NCBI RefSeq assembly: GCF_013978595.1
Contig: NZ_JACDTZ010000002.1
Coordinates: 1-64,000, forward strand
Reading direction: 5' to 3'
Length of the DNA: 64,000 bases
From: Corynebacterium haematomassiliense
Lineage (GTDB): Bacteria > Actinomycetota > Actinomycetes > Mycobacteriales > Mycobacteriaceae
Shown here: positions 1 through 10,366 of the stretch, in pieces
Layout of the letters: each line of letters opens with the position of its first letter
Position numbering within the stretch: position 1 is the first letter of the stretch
Translations under genes and position numbers: made by a program
The notes under the pieces: model-generated
Told to the model about the DNA's origin: nothing
Seen by the model: the letters and a program-made list of their open reading frames with translations, nothing else
Databases searched by the model: none

Positions 1-34
1 GTCTCGGGCGGGGCGGGGGCGTCGCGGGCATGCG

Positions 35-75
35 AAAGGCGGCCGGCCGGGCGCTGGGTCCGGCGGGCCGCCTTT
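35..75. terminator. Candidate terminator hairpin downstream of the SRPBCC gene
   Basis: Two complementary 10-base arms, AAAGGCGGCC (35-44) and GGCCGCCTTT (66-75), enclose a GC-rich 21-base loop. It lies just past the stop of the minus-strand gene at 98-562. There is no clear T-tract, so this is a candidate only. Confidence 0.5.
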
Positions 76-76
76 G

Positions 77-91
77 GTGACGTCGAGAAGC
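77..91 (+). repeat. Recurrent motif copy, GTGACGTCGAGAAGC
   Basis: This non-coding copy shares the 15-mer GTGACGTCGAGAAGC with the copy inside hemE (37928-37942). It belongs to the dispersed GTCGAGAAGC motif family seen about ten times in the window. Confidence 0.5.
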
Positions 92-97
92 GAAGGC

Positions 98-562
98 TTA
101 TGCGCCTGCGACTGCCTCTGCGAGGGAGTCGAGGGACTTGGCCAGGAAGTCGTCGTCGAACTTCTCGGTCATGGCGAGGAGGTTCTCCTCCAGCTCATCG
201 CGCTGGTAGGTGAGGGTGACGCTGGTGTTGTCAGCGTCGATCGGCTCGAGCTCGTAGAGCCACTTCGCGCCGACCTTCACCTCTGCGGTGGTGTTCTCCA
301 CGTTCTTCCAGCCGATGATGCGGTCGTCCTGGATGGCGAAGACCTCGTTGACGGTCTGGTAGTCGCCGTCCTCCTTGGTCATGTTCATGGTGAAGGTGTC
401 GCCGACGTTCTTCAGGCGCTCGCCCTGGTCCGCGGAGACGACCATGCCGGAGTTGTCCGTCTCGGCGTGGCGCTCGGGGTTGGAGAGGATGTCGAAAATC
501 TCGGCTGCGGGAGCGTCGATCTGGCGGGTTGCTTTGTTTTCAGTGTTCTTGTCGATAGCCAT
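98..562 (-). CDS. SRPBCC (START/polyketide-cyclase-like) family protein
   Basis: A 154-residue protein starting MAIDKNTENKATRQIDAP. It has the layout of small actinobacterial SRPBCC proteins: an N-terminal strand with a helix-forming IFDILSNPERHAE stretch, a run of beta strands around a central cavity (DRIIGWKNVENTTAEVKVGAKWLYELEP), and a long C-terminal helix (FDDDFLAKSLDSLAEAVAGA). These folds bind hydrophobic ligands; no ligand or catalytic residue can be assigned here. The ATG at 562 is preferred over an upstream start at 625, because the extra residues are low-complexity and the family begins near the conserved IDAPAAEIF segment. It is divergent from the sdh operon. Confidence 0.75.
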   Translation of the reverse strand: MAIDKNTENKATRQIDAPAAEIFDILSNPERHAETDNSGMVVSADQGERLKNVGDTFTMNMTKEDGDYQTVNEVFAIQDDRIIGWKNVENTTAEVKVGAKWLYELEPIDADNTSVTLTYQRDELEENLLAMTEKFDDDFLAKSLDSLAEAVAGA

Positions 563-683
563 GGCAGCCAGGGTACCGATTTTCGGCTCATAGGGTCGCG
601 CTGGAAGTAAGGGTGAACTAACCAACCAATGATTGACACTTAAAGGGGTGGAGAATGTGGGGTCTAAGGTGGATCGGCAATGC

Positions 684-699
684 GGTGACGAAGGTCACA
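684..699. promoter_or_regulatory. GlxR/CRP-type operator upstream of sdhC
   Basis: GGTGA, six bases, TCACA matches the CRP/GlxR consensus TGTGA-N6-TCACA at 9 of 10 positions. GlxR control of sdhCAB is established in Corynebacterium glutamicum; that it works here is inferred. A 13-base palindrome, CACATTCAATGTG (696-708), overlaps its right edge. Confidence 0.6.
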
Positions 700-827
700 T
701 TCAATGTGGTGCGCTGGATGAAGGGCTCAAGTGGGGGTTGAGGCTAGGGGGTGTCTCGGGCAACCTGGCAATCCGGTGTGTATGAGCGGGGGCTATCTCT
801 TAGAGTATTAGCGACACTGGAGGTGCC

Positions 828-1601
828 ATGACTGTACAAAACGCAGACCGTGAAGCCATTCGTCACGGAAAAATTACTGAGAAGCCGCTGCGCGAGCGGC
901 CGTCCTACCCCACGTGGGCCGTCAAGCTGACCATGGCGATCACTGGCCTGATCTTCGGCCTGTTCGTCCTCGGCCACATGGTGGGCAACCTGAAGATCTT
1001 CATGCCGCTGAACGCCGACGGCTCCGCGCCGATCGACGACTACGGCGAGTTCCTGCGCACGATCGGCGAGCCGCTGTTCCCACGCGAGGGCTTCCTGTGG
1101 ATTCTCCGCATCATCCTGCTGGCCTGCCTGGTGCTGCACGTGTGGGGCGCATTCACCCTGCGCGCCCGCTCCAACGCGTCCCGCGGCCGCTTCAAGCGCA
1201 CCAACCTGATGGGCGGGTGGCAGTCCACCGCCACGAAGTCGATGATCTGGACCGGCATCATCCTGCTGCTGTTCATCATCTTCCACCTGCTGGACCTGAC
1301 TCTCGGCCAGGCTGTCGCCTCCGACGAGTTCGTCCAGGGTGCGGTGCGCAACAACCTGCTCGCCACCTTTGCCCCGGGCCGCTGGTGGGTCACGCTGGTG
1401 TACGTGGTTGCCAACCTGGCGCTGCTGCTGCACCTGACGCACGGTATCTACCTTGCGGTGTCCGACCTCGGTTGGCTGGGCAAGCGCGGCGAGGGCCTGA
1501 TGGTCATCCTCGCGTACATCCTCCCGTTCATCGTTGTCGCAGGCAACGTTGTCATGCCGCTCGCCATCGCGTTCGGCTGGGTCCCGGATTTTTCCAGGTA
1601 A
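828..1601 (+). CDS. sdhC: Succinate dehydrogenase cytochrome b subunit
   Basis: A 257-residue membrane anchor with about five hydrophobic segments. It starts with a soluble N-terminus, then the first helix (AITGLIFGLFVLGHMVGN), and later helices contain histidines placed as heme ligands (HMVGN, VLHVWGAF, FHLLDL, HLTHGIY). It is the single-subunit diheme anchor of the actinobacterial succinate:menaquinone oxidoreductase, which sends electrons from succinate to menaquinone. A strong Shine-Dalgarno (GGAGGTG) precedes the ATG. It is first in sdhCAB, with sdhA 21 bases downstream, and sits behind a GlxR-like site and an AT-richer promoter region (about 790-815). Confidence 0.93.
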   Translation: MTVQNADREAIRHGKITEKPLRERPSYPTWAVKLTMAITGLIFGLFVLGHMVGNLKIFMPLNADGSAPIDDYGEFLRTIGEPLFPREGFLWILRIILLACLVLHVWGAFTLRARSNASRGRFKRTNLMGGWQSTATKSMIWTGIILLLFIIFHLLDLTLGQAVASDEFVQGAVRNNLLATFAPGRWWVTLVYVVANLALLLHLTHGIYLAVSDLGWLGKRGEGLMVILAYILPFIVVAGNVVMPLAIAFGWVPDFSR

Positions 1602-1622
1602 CGGCTTTTTAGGAGAACAACT

Positions 1623-3700
<2,078 letters not shown>

Positions 3701-3701
<1 letters not shown>

Positions 3702-4450
3702 TGAAACTGACACTTGAAATCTGGCGCCAGGCTGGTCCTGACACCGAGGGCAGCTTCGAGACCGTTCAGGTCGATGACGCTGTGGAGCAGATGTCCATCC
3801 TGGAGCTGCTCGACCACGTGAACGAGACCTACGTCGAGCAGGGCAAGGAGCCGTTCGTCTTCGCCTCCGACTGCCGCGAGGGCATCTGCGGCACCTGCGG
3901 CCTGCTGGTCAACGGTCGCCCGCACGGCGCAGGCCAGAACACCACTGCCTGCCTGCAGCGCCTGTTCAACTACAAGGACGGCGACACCCTGAAGATCGAG
4001 CCGTTCCGCTCCGGCGCGTTCCCGGTGATCAAGGACCTCGCCGTGGACCGCTCCGCGCTGGACCGCGTGATGGAGCAGGGCGGCTACGTCTCCGTCAACG
4101 CCGGCACTGCACCGGACGCTGACACCCTGCTGGTCAACCACCACGACGCGGAGACCGCGCTCGACTACGCGGCCTGCATCGGCTGCGGCGCGTGCGTGGC
4201 TGCGTGCCCGAACGGCGCTGCGCACCTGTTCACCGGCGCGAAGCTGAAGCACCTGAAGCTGCTGCCGCTGGGTAAGCAGGAGCGTTCCCGCCGCGCCCGC
4301 AAGATGGTCGACGAGCTGGAGACCAACTTCGGCCACTGCTCGCTGTACGGCGAGTGCGCCGACGTGTGCCCGGCTGGTATCCCGCTGGATGCGGTCGGCG
4401 CAATCAATGCCGAGCGCGCCCGCGCCGCCTTCAAGGGCGGCGACGACTAG
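3701..4450 (+). CDS. sdhB: Succinate dehydrogenase iron-sulfur subunit
   Basis: A 249-residue subunit that carries electrons from FAD in SdhA to the heme-containing anchor SdhC. The N-terminal ferredoxin domain holds the [2Fe-2S] ligands in CREGICGTCGLL followed by a distal Cys (TTAC). The C-terminal domain has CIGCGACVAACP and CSLYGECADVCP for the two remaining clusters. All expected cysteines are present. The ATG overlaps the sdhA stop by one base, and the gene ends the sdhCAB operon. Confidence 0.96.
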
Positions 4451-4471
4451 GGACGACCACGCGTCCTGTCG

Positions 4472-4477
4472 TATACT
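4472..4477 (+). promoter_or_regulatory. Candidate -10 box (TATACT) after sdhB
   Basis: TATACT is close to the corynebacterial -10 consensus and lies 60 bases before the next start. No convincing -35 is visible. It suggests the small membrane protein downstream may also have its own promoter. Confidence 0.35.
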
Positions 4478-4537
4478 CGAACCATCGCAGCAGCTCACGC
4501 TGAAGTCACACCGAAGCTGAAGAAGGAAACAAGAACA

Positions 4538-4906
4538 ATGGGTTCCACCGCAGTTGCAGATATCCGCAACGAGTCCTACCCGGAGTACGTCGGCCGCATC
4601 GATGACACCTACATCGACGGCTACGACCCGGTGTCGCTGAGTGCTCCGCACTCTTCCCTGACCCGGAACTCCACCTGGGTTGCAATGGGCCTGATCCTGT
4701 CCACCCTCTTCGGCATCGGTCTGGCCGTGTGGGGTGCCGGCGCGATGGTCTACGGTTTCGGCTCCCAGACCCACGACCTGGCCCAGCGCCTGCTGATCCT
4801 CGGCATCGTCGAGGCAGTGGTCACCGCCATCCTCGGCGCCATCCTGATCGTCGTGGGCCGCAAGGACTACAAGGCCTACCGCAAGCGCACCGGCCGCGTG
4901 AACTAG
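4538..4906 (+). CDS. Small two-helix membrane protein downstream of sdhB
   Basis: A 122-residue protein. A soluble acidic N-terminus (about 45 residues) is followed by two long hydrophobic segments, STWVAMGLILSTLFGIGLAV and RLLILGIVEAVVTAILGAIL, and a basic tail, YKAYRKRTGRV. I do not recognise a named domain. Its position after sdhCAB with the same polarity suggests a membrane partner of respiration, but that is only context. The start has an AAGAAGGAA Shine-Dalgarno, and a strong terminator follows. Confidence 0.75.
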   Translation: MGSTAVADIRNESYPEYVGRIDDTYIDGYDPVSLSAPHSSLTRNSTWVAMGLILSTLFGIGLAVWGAGAMVYGFGSQTHDLAQRLLILGIVEAVVTAILGAILIVVGRKDYKAYRKRTGRVN

Positions 4907-4924
4907 CCGCGTAGCGCTTCCCGC

Positions 4925-4959
4925 AAAATGCCCTCTCCACCTGCGGAGGGGGCATTTTT
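4925..4959 (+). terminator. Rho-independent terminator of the sdh region
   Basis: The arms AAAATGCCCTCTCC and GGAGGGGGCATTTTT pair nearly perfectly around a short ACCTGC loop and end in a T-tract. This separates the sdh region from the DUF445 gene. Confidence 0.88.
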
Positions 4960-4989
4960 CGTGCCCGTGTCGGCACGCCTGCTTTAATC

Positions 4990-6279
4990 ATGGGCATGAG
5001 CGAGCAGCTTTCCATGATGCCCACCCCCACAAACGAGGACGAGCGCCGCCGCGTGCTGCGCAAGCACAAGATCGCGGTGACCAGTCTTCTGGGCCTGATG
5101 GCGGTGGTGTTCCTGTCGTGCTCGTGGGCGCAGTCCCAGGGCAACGGCGCGGCCTGGATCGGCTACGTCCGCGCCGCCGCGGAGGCGGGCATGGTCGGCG
5201 GTTTGGCGGACTGGTTCGCCGTCACCGCGCTGTTTACGTACCCGATGGGCATCCCCATCCCGCACACCGCGATCATCCCGCGGAAGAAGGACCAGGTCGC
5301 CGGGGTGCTCAGCGACTTTGTGTCCGAGAACTTCCTCAACGCCCGCACGATTACCGACAAGGTCATGGCTGCCGGCATCCCGGAGCGGGTGGGGCGCTGG
5401 CTTGCCAAGCCGGAGAACGCGGAGCGTGTCAGCGAGGAGGCCGGCAAGTTCACCGTCCGCATGGTCGAGGGCATCGATCCGAAGGAGGCGGAGGCGTTCA
5501 TCAACACCCAGCTCATCGACCGTTTGGCCGAGCCGATCTGGGGCCCGCCGTTGGGCCGCACCCTGGAGGGGCTGATCGCGGACGGCAAGGTGGATCCGGT
5601 GGTGGACGACATTGTCGCCTGGGGGCGCCGCAAGGTCGACGGCATGGAAGAGACCGTGGTCACCATGATCGACGAGCGGATGCCGCGCTGGGCCCCGCGT
5701 TTTGCCAAGGAGCTGGTGGGCCAGCGCGTCTACGACGAGATGGTCGCGTTCATGGAGGACGTGGACACGAACCCGCACCACGAGGCGCGCCGGGCGATCC
5801 GCCGCCAGATCAACCAGTTCGCCCAGGACCTCCAGTTCGACGGCGAGATGATCTCGCGGGTGGAGGCGCTCAAGGCCGACATCATGGGCTCCGGCGCGGT
5901 CACGTCCGCGGCGGGCAGCATCTGGGAGCAAATCTCGGCGTCGATTGTGGCGCAAGCGTCGGATGGGCGAAGCGGGCTTCGTCGTAAAGCTGCTGCTTCG
6001 GCGCGCGAGTGGGGGCGAAAGCTTGTCGACGACCCTGCGGTGCGCGCCGACGCAGAGCGGGCCCTGGAGAAGGCCACGCACTTCGCCGCGGACAACGGCG
6101 CCGACCAGATCGTGGGCATCATTGCGGAGACCATCGAGCGCTGGGACGGCGAGGAAGCGGCGGAGAAAATTGAGCTCATGGTGGGCAAAGACCTGCAGTT
6201 CATCCGCCTCAACGGCACAATCGTCGGTGCACTGGCCGGGCTAGCTATTTACACTGGTTCGCAACTGATCTTCTACTAG
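4990..6279 (+). CDS. DUF445 family membrane-anchored protein
   Basis: A 429-residue DUF445 (YjiN-like) protein. One hydrophobic segment lies near residues 17-40 (IAVTSLLGLMAVVFLS), then the family hallmark AWIGYVRAAAEAGMVGGLADWFAVTALF and PIPHTAIIPRKKD. A long helical middle follows, and a C-terminal hydrophobic segment (GTIVGALAGLAIYTGSQLIF) closes it, so both ends probably sit in the membrane. The biochemical role of the family is unknown. It begins a plus-strand run with the next two genes, 11 and 5 bases apart. The stretch around 5960-5995 has less typical codons (CGT, GCT, TCG) than its neighbours. Confidence 0.85.
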   Translation: MGMSEQLSMMPTPTNEDERRRVLRKHKIAVTSLLGLMAVVFLSCSWAQSQGNGAAWIGYVRAAAEAGMVGGLADWFAVTALFTYPMGIPIPHTAIIPRKKDQVAGVLSDFVSENFLNARTITDKVMAAGIPERVGRWLAKPENAERVSEEAGKFTVRMVEGIDPKEAEAFINTQLIDRLAEPIWGPPLGRTLEGLIADGKVDPVVDDIVAWGRRKVDGMEETVVTMIDERMPRWAPRFAKELVGQRVYDEMVAFMEDVDTNPHHEARRAIRRQINQFAQDLQFDGEMISRVEALKADIMGSGAVTSAAGSIWEQISASIVAQASDGRSGLRRKAAASAREWGRKLVDDPAVRADAERALEKATHFAADNGADQIVGIIAETIERWDGEEAAEKIELMVGKDLQFIRLNGTIVGALAGLAIYTGSQLIFY

Positions 6280-6290
6280 CGAAGGAGCGA

Positions 6291-6836
6291 ATGATGACCG
6301 AGAACACCAACCTCAACAACAACACCGAAAACAACACAGGCGACGAGGTGCGCAACAACCTCCGCGAGGCCGGCGACGCGCTGCTGTCCGCTGGCTCCGC
6401 TATCGGTGCGGCGCTGACGAGGGCCACCGGCGAGCTGTCGGACCGCTTTAAGACCGCCACGGAGGACGCGCGCCAGAACCTGAGCAACGCGAACACCGAG
6501 GGCGAGGTGCGCGGCGCCGCCACCAACTTCACGGACGAGGCGGAGAAGCTCTTCAACAGCCTGCGCGAGCGCGACCTGCAGTTCACCGACGACGTGAAGG
6601 CGAAGCTGCGCAGCACTATCGACGATGCGCGCGCCGCGTTCAACGAGCGCCTCGACAGCACCCAGGCCGAGGGCATTGAGGGCACCGTGGACGACCTGCG
6701 CGCCCGCTTCGAGGGCCTGGTGCAGCGCGTCCAGGACCAGTTCGCTGGCGAGAAGACCGGCGGCGATATCATCGACGGCGAAGTTGTGGACAACACCAAG
6801 AACGACACCACCGTCAACGTCGAGGACCTGAAGTAA
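6291..6836 (+). CDS. Corynebacterial helical protein, CGLAU_01105-like
   Basis: A 181-residue, highly charged, almost entirely helical protein with no hydrophobic segment and no cysteine. It has an Asn/Thr-rich start (MMTENTNLNNNTENN), then repeated amphipathic helices such as LREAGDALLSAGSAIGAAL and DDVKAKLRSTIDDARAAFNERL. This is the pattern of the CGLAU_01105 family of uncharacterised corynebacterial proteins, and it superficially resembles apolipoprotein-like lipid-binding helices. A second ATG three bases in is equally possible as start. It lies between DUF445 and DUF2516 membrane proteins, suggesting an envelope-associated role (inference). Confidence 0.7.
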   Translation: MMTENTNLNNNTENNTGDEVRNNLREAGDALLSAGSAIGAALTRATGELSDRFKTATEDARQNLSNANTEGEVRGAATNFTDEAEKLFNSLRERDLQFTDDVKAKLRSTIDDARAAFNERLDSTQAEGIEGTVDDLRARFEGLVQRVQDQFAGEKTGGDIIDGEVVDNTKNDTTVNVEDLK

Positions 6837-6841
6837 ACGCC

Positions 6842-7156
6842 ATGGATACCGCCGCTGTCAGCCAAATTCACCAGATCATGATGCTGCCGTCCCGCGTCGG
6901 GATGGTGCTGATGGTGGTGGTGGGCATCGCCGGCATCGTCGGGGCTGTCATGGCGGCCACCACGCGCGCTGACGCCTTCGAGGCGGCGAACCGTCAGTCC
7001 AAGGGCGCCTGGGTGGGCATCCTGGTGCTGGCGGCGTTGGCGTGCCTGCTGCGCTTCCCGTTCATCGCGTGGTTCGGCGCAGTGGCCATCGGCATCTACT
7101 TCTTCGACGTACGCCCGCAGATCCAGCGCATCGTAAACGGCGACTACGGCTGGTAA
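6842..7156 (+). CDS. DUF2516 family membrane protein
   Basis: A 104-residue protein with two or three hydrophobic segments: RVGMVLMVVVGIAGIVGAVM, then GAWVGILVLAALACLLRFP and FIAWFGAVAIGIYFF. It ends in the conserved short tail DVRPQIQRIVNGDYGW. Length and tail fit the actinobacterial DUF2516 family, whose function is unknown. It is five bases downstream of the helical protein gene, so likely co-transcribed. It converges on the LmeA-like gene. Confidence 0.8.
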   Translation: MDTAAVSQIHQIMMLPSRVGMVLMVVVGIAGIVGAVMAATTRADAFEAANRQSKGAWVGILVLAALACLLRFPFIAWFGAVAIGIYFFDVRPQIQRIVNGDYGW

Positions 7157-7174
7157 AGCGCGCCGCAGCGGCGG

Positions 7175-7966
7175 TTACGCCGGCTGCGACTCGGGTTGCT
7201 GGGGCTGCTGGAGCGCCTGCTCCGGCTGGCCCGGCAGCTGCTGGGACTGCTGCATGTCCTGCAGCTCCTTGAAGTTGACGTTCTCGCCCGAAACCGTGAC
7301 CCGGAGGCCACCGGGGATGACCGTGAAGTCTTCCACGCTCATCCCGCCGGTGGCCTCTTGCGCGACACCCTGGGACATGGCGGAGCTGATGGCGTCGGCG
7401 ACGTCGCCAGGCAGGGCGAAGCCGAACAACTCGGTGCTGCGGGCCTTGAACGTCAGCTGGCCGTCCCGCATCTCCGGCTGCAGCTCAATCCCCGCCGCGC
7501 CTGAGGTGAACACGATGGAGAACGTGCCGGCGTCCTCGTTGGACACCACGTCGGAAACGGTGATCACGTTGGCGAGGAAGTTGTCGCCGATCTGATCCTG
7601 GATCTGCTGGTTCAGCATGGCGCGCACGAAGTCGTTGGGCAGCTCCGTGGTCAGGCGCACGGACTCAGCCACGGGTTCGCCGTTGTTGAGGCGCACGTTG
7701 TCCATGTCCACCACGGACGCCGGGTTGCCGGTGATCTGGTCGCCGTTGATCTGGAGGTCGGACTGCTGGTCCACCGTCATGTGGGGGAACTTGCCGCCGA
7801 GCAGGCCGATGGTCACGGGGCTGGCGCCGAAGGACACGGACGTGCCCTCCGGGGCCTGGGAGGTGACCTGGTGGGCGACGAACGCCCGGATGCCTGCCTC
7901 CGCCACGATGAACAGCAGCAGCACCGCCACGATGATCGATAGGACAACTCTCCACGCAGTTTTCAT
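7175..7966 (-). CDS. LmeA-like (DUF2993) phospholipid-binding protein
   Basis: A 263-residue protein starting MKTAWRVVLSIIVAVLLLF, an N-terminal signal anchor. A DUF2993 domain of alternating strands follows (GSVSFG/VTIGLLGGKFPHMTVDQQSDLQI, ASVVDMDNVRL, GGLRVTVSGENVNFKELQ). The C-terminal 30 residues are a Gln/Pro-rich tail. In mycobacteria LmeA is a periplasmic phosphoinositide-binding protein needed for normal lipomannan mannan length; the same role here is inferred. The ATG at 7966 places the signal anchor at the very start. It is the last gene of a minus-strand operon after the methyltransferase, 10 bases apart. Confidence 0.78.
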   Translation of the reverse strand: MKTAWRVVLSIIVAVLLLFIVAEAGIRAFVAHQVTSQAPEGTSVSFGASPVTIGLLGGKFPHMTVDQQSDLQINGDQITGNPASVVDMDNVRLNNGEPVAESVRLTTELPNDFVRAMLNQQIQDQIGDNFLANVITVSDVVSNEDAGTFSIVFTSGAAGIELQPEMRDGQLTFKARSTELFGFALPGDVADAISSAMSQGVAQEATGGMSVEDFTVIPGGLRVTVSGENVNFKELQDMQQSQQLPGQPEQALQQPQQPESQPA

Positions 7967-7976
7967 GCGGGCCAGT

Positions 7977-8729
7977 TTACGAAGCAGGAGCGACTGCCAG
8001 CCAATCCACAGTGACAAAGTTGTCCGCCAGGCGGCGCCGCTGGGGGTGCACCGGCCAGTCCCGGGCCAGGTCTTCCAGCGCGTGGCGCCACCGCACGCGC
8101 GGGCCGTGCGGGTCCCAGCCGCTGGCGCGCTCCCAGGCCGCGTCCGCATCAACCAGGAACTGGTGGATCGGCTCGCCCGGCACGTTGCGGTGGATCAGCG
8201 CCTTGGGCAGCCGCTCCGCCACGTCCGAGGGCTTGACGGTGTGGAAGGGGGCCCAGGACAAGGTCAGCGTGCGGGGACCGGAGGCGTCGAGAAGCAGCCA
8301 TGCGCAGCGCCGCCCCAGCTCGTCGCAGGTGCCCTCGATGAAGAGGCCGCCGGGGGCGAGCCCCGCGCACACCGTGCGCCACACGTCCGGGACCTGGTCT
8401 ACGTCGTATTGACGCAGCACGTTGAACGCGCGCACGAGGTGGGGGCGGTAGCCGGCGAGTTCGAAGCCGCCGAGTTCGAAGCGGACGCCGTCGCGAGGCG
8501 GCAGGACGCGCTCCGGGTTGATCTCCAGCCCCACGACCTCGATGTCGGGGCGGATTTGGCGTAGCCACCCGGCCCACTCCACGGTGGTGGTGTGCGACGC
8601 GCCGTAGCCCACGTCCACCGCCAGCGGCGCGGCGGCGGAGCGCAAAAGGGACTGGACCCGCGGGTTAAAGCGGGTCCAGCGGTCTGACCTGCGCAAACGA
8701 TTCACCCCGGTGGTGCCGCGGGTGATCAC
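7977..8729 (-). CDS. Class I SAM-dependent methyltransferase
   Basis: A 250-residue protein. After a basic N-terminus (GVNRLRRSDRWTRFNPRVQ) comes a Rossmann methyltransferase core: motif I APLAVDVGYGASHTTTVEW, an acidic residue ending strand 2 (VVGLEINPERV), and a later strand GGLFIEGTCDELGR. The C-terminal part (HRNVPGEPIHQFLVDADAAW) is conserved in actinobacterial homologues beside murB. The substrate is unknown. It sits in a minus-strand operon between the DUF2505 gene and the LmeA-like gene and carries one copy of the GTCGAGAAGC repeat motif on its non-coding strand. Confidence 0.78.
   Translation of the reverse strand: MITRGTTGVNRLRRSDRWTRFNPRVQSLLRSAAAPLAVDVGYGASHTTTVEWAGWLRQIRPDIEVVGLEINPERVLPPRDGVRFELGGFELAGYRPHLVRAFNVLRQYDVDQVPDVWRTVCAGLAPGGLFIEGTCDELGRRCAWLLLDASGPRTLTLSWAPFHTVKPSDVAERLPKALIHRNVPGEPIHQFLVDADAAWERASGWDPHGPRVRWRHALEDLARDWPVHPQRRRLADNFVTVDWLAVAPAS
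8273..8295 (+). repeat. Recurrent motif copy (GGACCGGAGG-CGTCGAGAAGC type)
   Basis: This copy has the consensus RCCGGAGGNCGTCGAGAAGC minus the variable base. It reads on the non-coding strand of the methyltransferase gene, so protein-level selection for Val-Glu-Lys cannot explain it. Confidence 0.6.
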
Positions 8730-8785
8730 CCCGTAGGGCTTGCCGGCGGCACCCGGGGTGGCGCGCAGGTTGTGGTAGTGGGGAA

Positions 8786-9277
8786 TTAGAGGTTCTCGCT
8801 AATCCACTGTTCGGTCAGCTTCGCCTCGTTTTCCACGATTTCCTCGAGCGCGTCGGCCACCTTCGGCTCCAGCGCGGCACCCATGAACGGGATGTTCACC
8901 TTCGCCTCGAGTTCGTAGTCCAGCTTGGTGTTGTCGCCGTCGCGGGTGGCGGTGTACTCGGCGCCCAGGTCCACCGGGGTGCCCTTCACGTCGCCGGTCA
9001 TGGTGTGCTTGGCGGTGTCGCCGTCCAGCTCGCCGACGGTAACCACGCGCTTGAGCTTCAGGTCCTGGGAGACCATGGCCTGCGCGGCCTCCGGGAGGAT
9101 GGACTTGGGCAGGATCTCAAACAGGGTGGCGGTGTTGTCCGCGAACTCGTTGAGCTCGCCCGGCTCCGGGGAAAGTTTCTCGGCGATGAACTCCCAGTAT
9201 TCGCGGGTGCTGTAGGCCTGCGCGACCTTCTCGATCGGCTGGTTGATGGTCACAGTGATCTCACTACGTGCAGTCAT
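8786..9277 (-). CDS. DUF2505 domain-containing protein
   Basis: A 163-residue protein with an SRPBCC-like fold. It starts ARSEITVTINQPIEKVAQAYSTREYWEF, has a central run of beta strands (VDLGAEYTATRDGDNTKLDYELEAKVNIPFMG), and ends in a helix rich in acidic residues (ALEEIVENEAKLTEQWISENL). Length and order match actinobacterial DUF2505 proteins, usually found next to murB. Ligand and function are unknown. It is divergent from murB, with only about 18 bases between the two start codons, so the promoters must overlap coding sequence. Confidence 0.8.
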   Translation of the reverse strand: MTARSEITVTINQPIEKVAQAYSTREYWEFIAEKLSPEPGELNEFADNTATLFEILPKSILPEAAQAMVSQDLKLKRVVTVGELDGDTAKHTMTGDVKGTPVDLGAEYTATRDGDNTKLDYELEAKVNIPFMGAALEPKVADALEEIVENEAKLTEQWISENL

Positions 9278-9295
9278 GGCTCACAGACTACCGTT

Positions 9296-10303
9296 GTGGA
9301 CGTGATTGCCCCATCATTCGCCTCCCTGACCACGCTGCGCGTCGGCGGTACCCCGGCCGCGGCCTACGAGTGCCATAGTGCCGACGAGCTCGCCGAAACC
9401 GTGGCCAAGCTCGACCGCGACGGCACCCCGCTGCTGGTCGTCGGCGGCGGCTCCAACCTGGTCGTCGCGGACGGTGATCTCGACCTCGCGGCGGTGCTTG
9501 TGCGCAACGAGGGCATCTCGCTTATCGACGACCTCCGGTTGCGCGCCCAAGCCGGCACCGAATGGGACGCAGTTGTCGCCTACGCGGTGGAGCACGGACT
9601 CGGCGGCATCGAGGCCCTGTCCGGCATCCCTGGCTCCGCCGGGGCGACCCCGGTGCAGAACGTGGGAGCCTACGGCGCGGAGATCGCCGACGTGCTCACC
9701 CGCGTACGGCTGTGGAACCGCGAGACGGGCGTGGACGAGTGGGTGCCTGCGTCCTCGTTGAAGCTGGCGTACCGGTACTCCAACCTGAAGTTCACCTCGC
9801 GGGCCGTGGTGCTGGAGATCGAGCTGCAGCTCGAGCGCACCGACGAGTCCATCCCCTTGCGCCACCTGGGCGGGGCGCGCGTGCCGCTGGCCGAGGCCCG
9901 CGAGTCCGTGCTGGAGACGCGCCGGGCAAAGGGCATGGTGCTGGACGCGGAAGACCACGACACGTGGTCCGCCGGCTCGTTTTTTACCAACCCCGTGGTG
10001 CCGTCCGCGCTTGCCGACGACATCGCCGCCCAAGTCGGGGAGGAGGCGATGCCGCGCTTCGTCGCCGGCGACGGCAAGGAGAAGCTGTCGGCGGCCTGGC
10101 TCATCGAGCGCGCCGGCTGCCACCGCGGCTTCCCCGGCGAGGATGCCCCGGCGCGCCTGTCCACCAAGCACACCCTCGCCCTGACCAACCGCGGCAACGC
10201 CAGCGCCGCCGACATCGTCGAGCTCGCCCGCCGCGTGCAGGCCCAGGTCCGCGACGCCTTCGGGGTGGAGCTGCACCCCGAGCCCGTCTGGGTCGGCCTC
10301 TAG
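9296..10303 (+). CDS. murB: UDP-N-acetylmuramate dehydrogenase
   Basis: A 335-residue FAD enzyme that reduces UDP-GlcNAc-enolpyruvate to UDP-MurNAc, the second committed step of peptidoglycan precursor synthesis in the cytoplasm. The FAD-binding part has TTLRVGG and LLVVGGGSNLVVAD. The middle has GIPGSAGATPVQNVGAYGAEI. The C-terminal substrate domain has GSFFTNPVV with the catalytic Ser region, and PEPVWVGL closes the protein. I place the start at the GTG at 9296 (or 9302), since the family begins just before SFASLTTLRVGG and longer versions run through the divergent DUF2505 gene. Confidence 0.92.
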   Translation: MDVIAPSFASLTTLRVGGTPAAAYECHSADELAETVAKLDRDGTPLLVVGGGSNLVVADGDLDLAAVLVRNEGISLIDDLRLRAQAGTEWDAVVAYAVEHGLGGIEALSGIPGSAGATPVQNVGAYGAEIADVLTRVRLWNRETGVDEWVPASSLKLAYRYSNLKFTSRAVVLEIELQLERTDESIPLRHLGGARVPLAEARESVLETRRAKGMVLDAEDHDTWSAGSFFTNPVVPSALADDIAAQVGEEAMPRFVAGDGKEKLSAAWLIERAGCHRGFPGEDAPARLSTKHTLALTNRGNASAADIVELARRVQAQVRDAFGVELHPEPVWVGL

Positions 10304-10366
10304 GCGTCGGGCCCAGCCCGCTCCGTGCTCCAGCCCCGCCTCCGCCGCGGCCGCGCCGCTGAAGCG

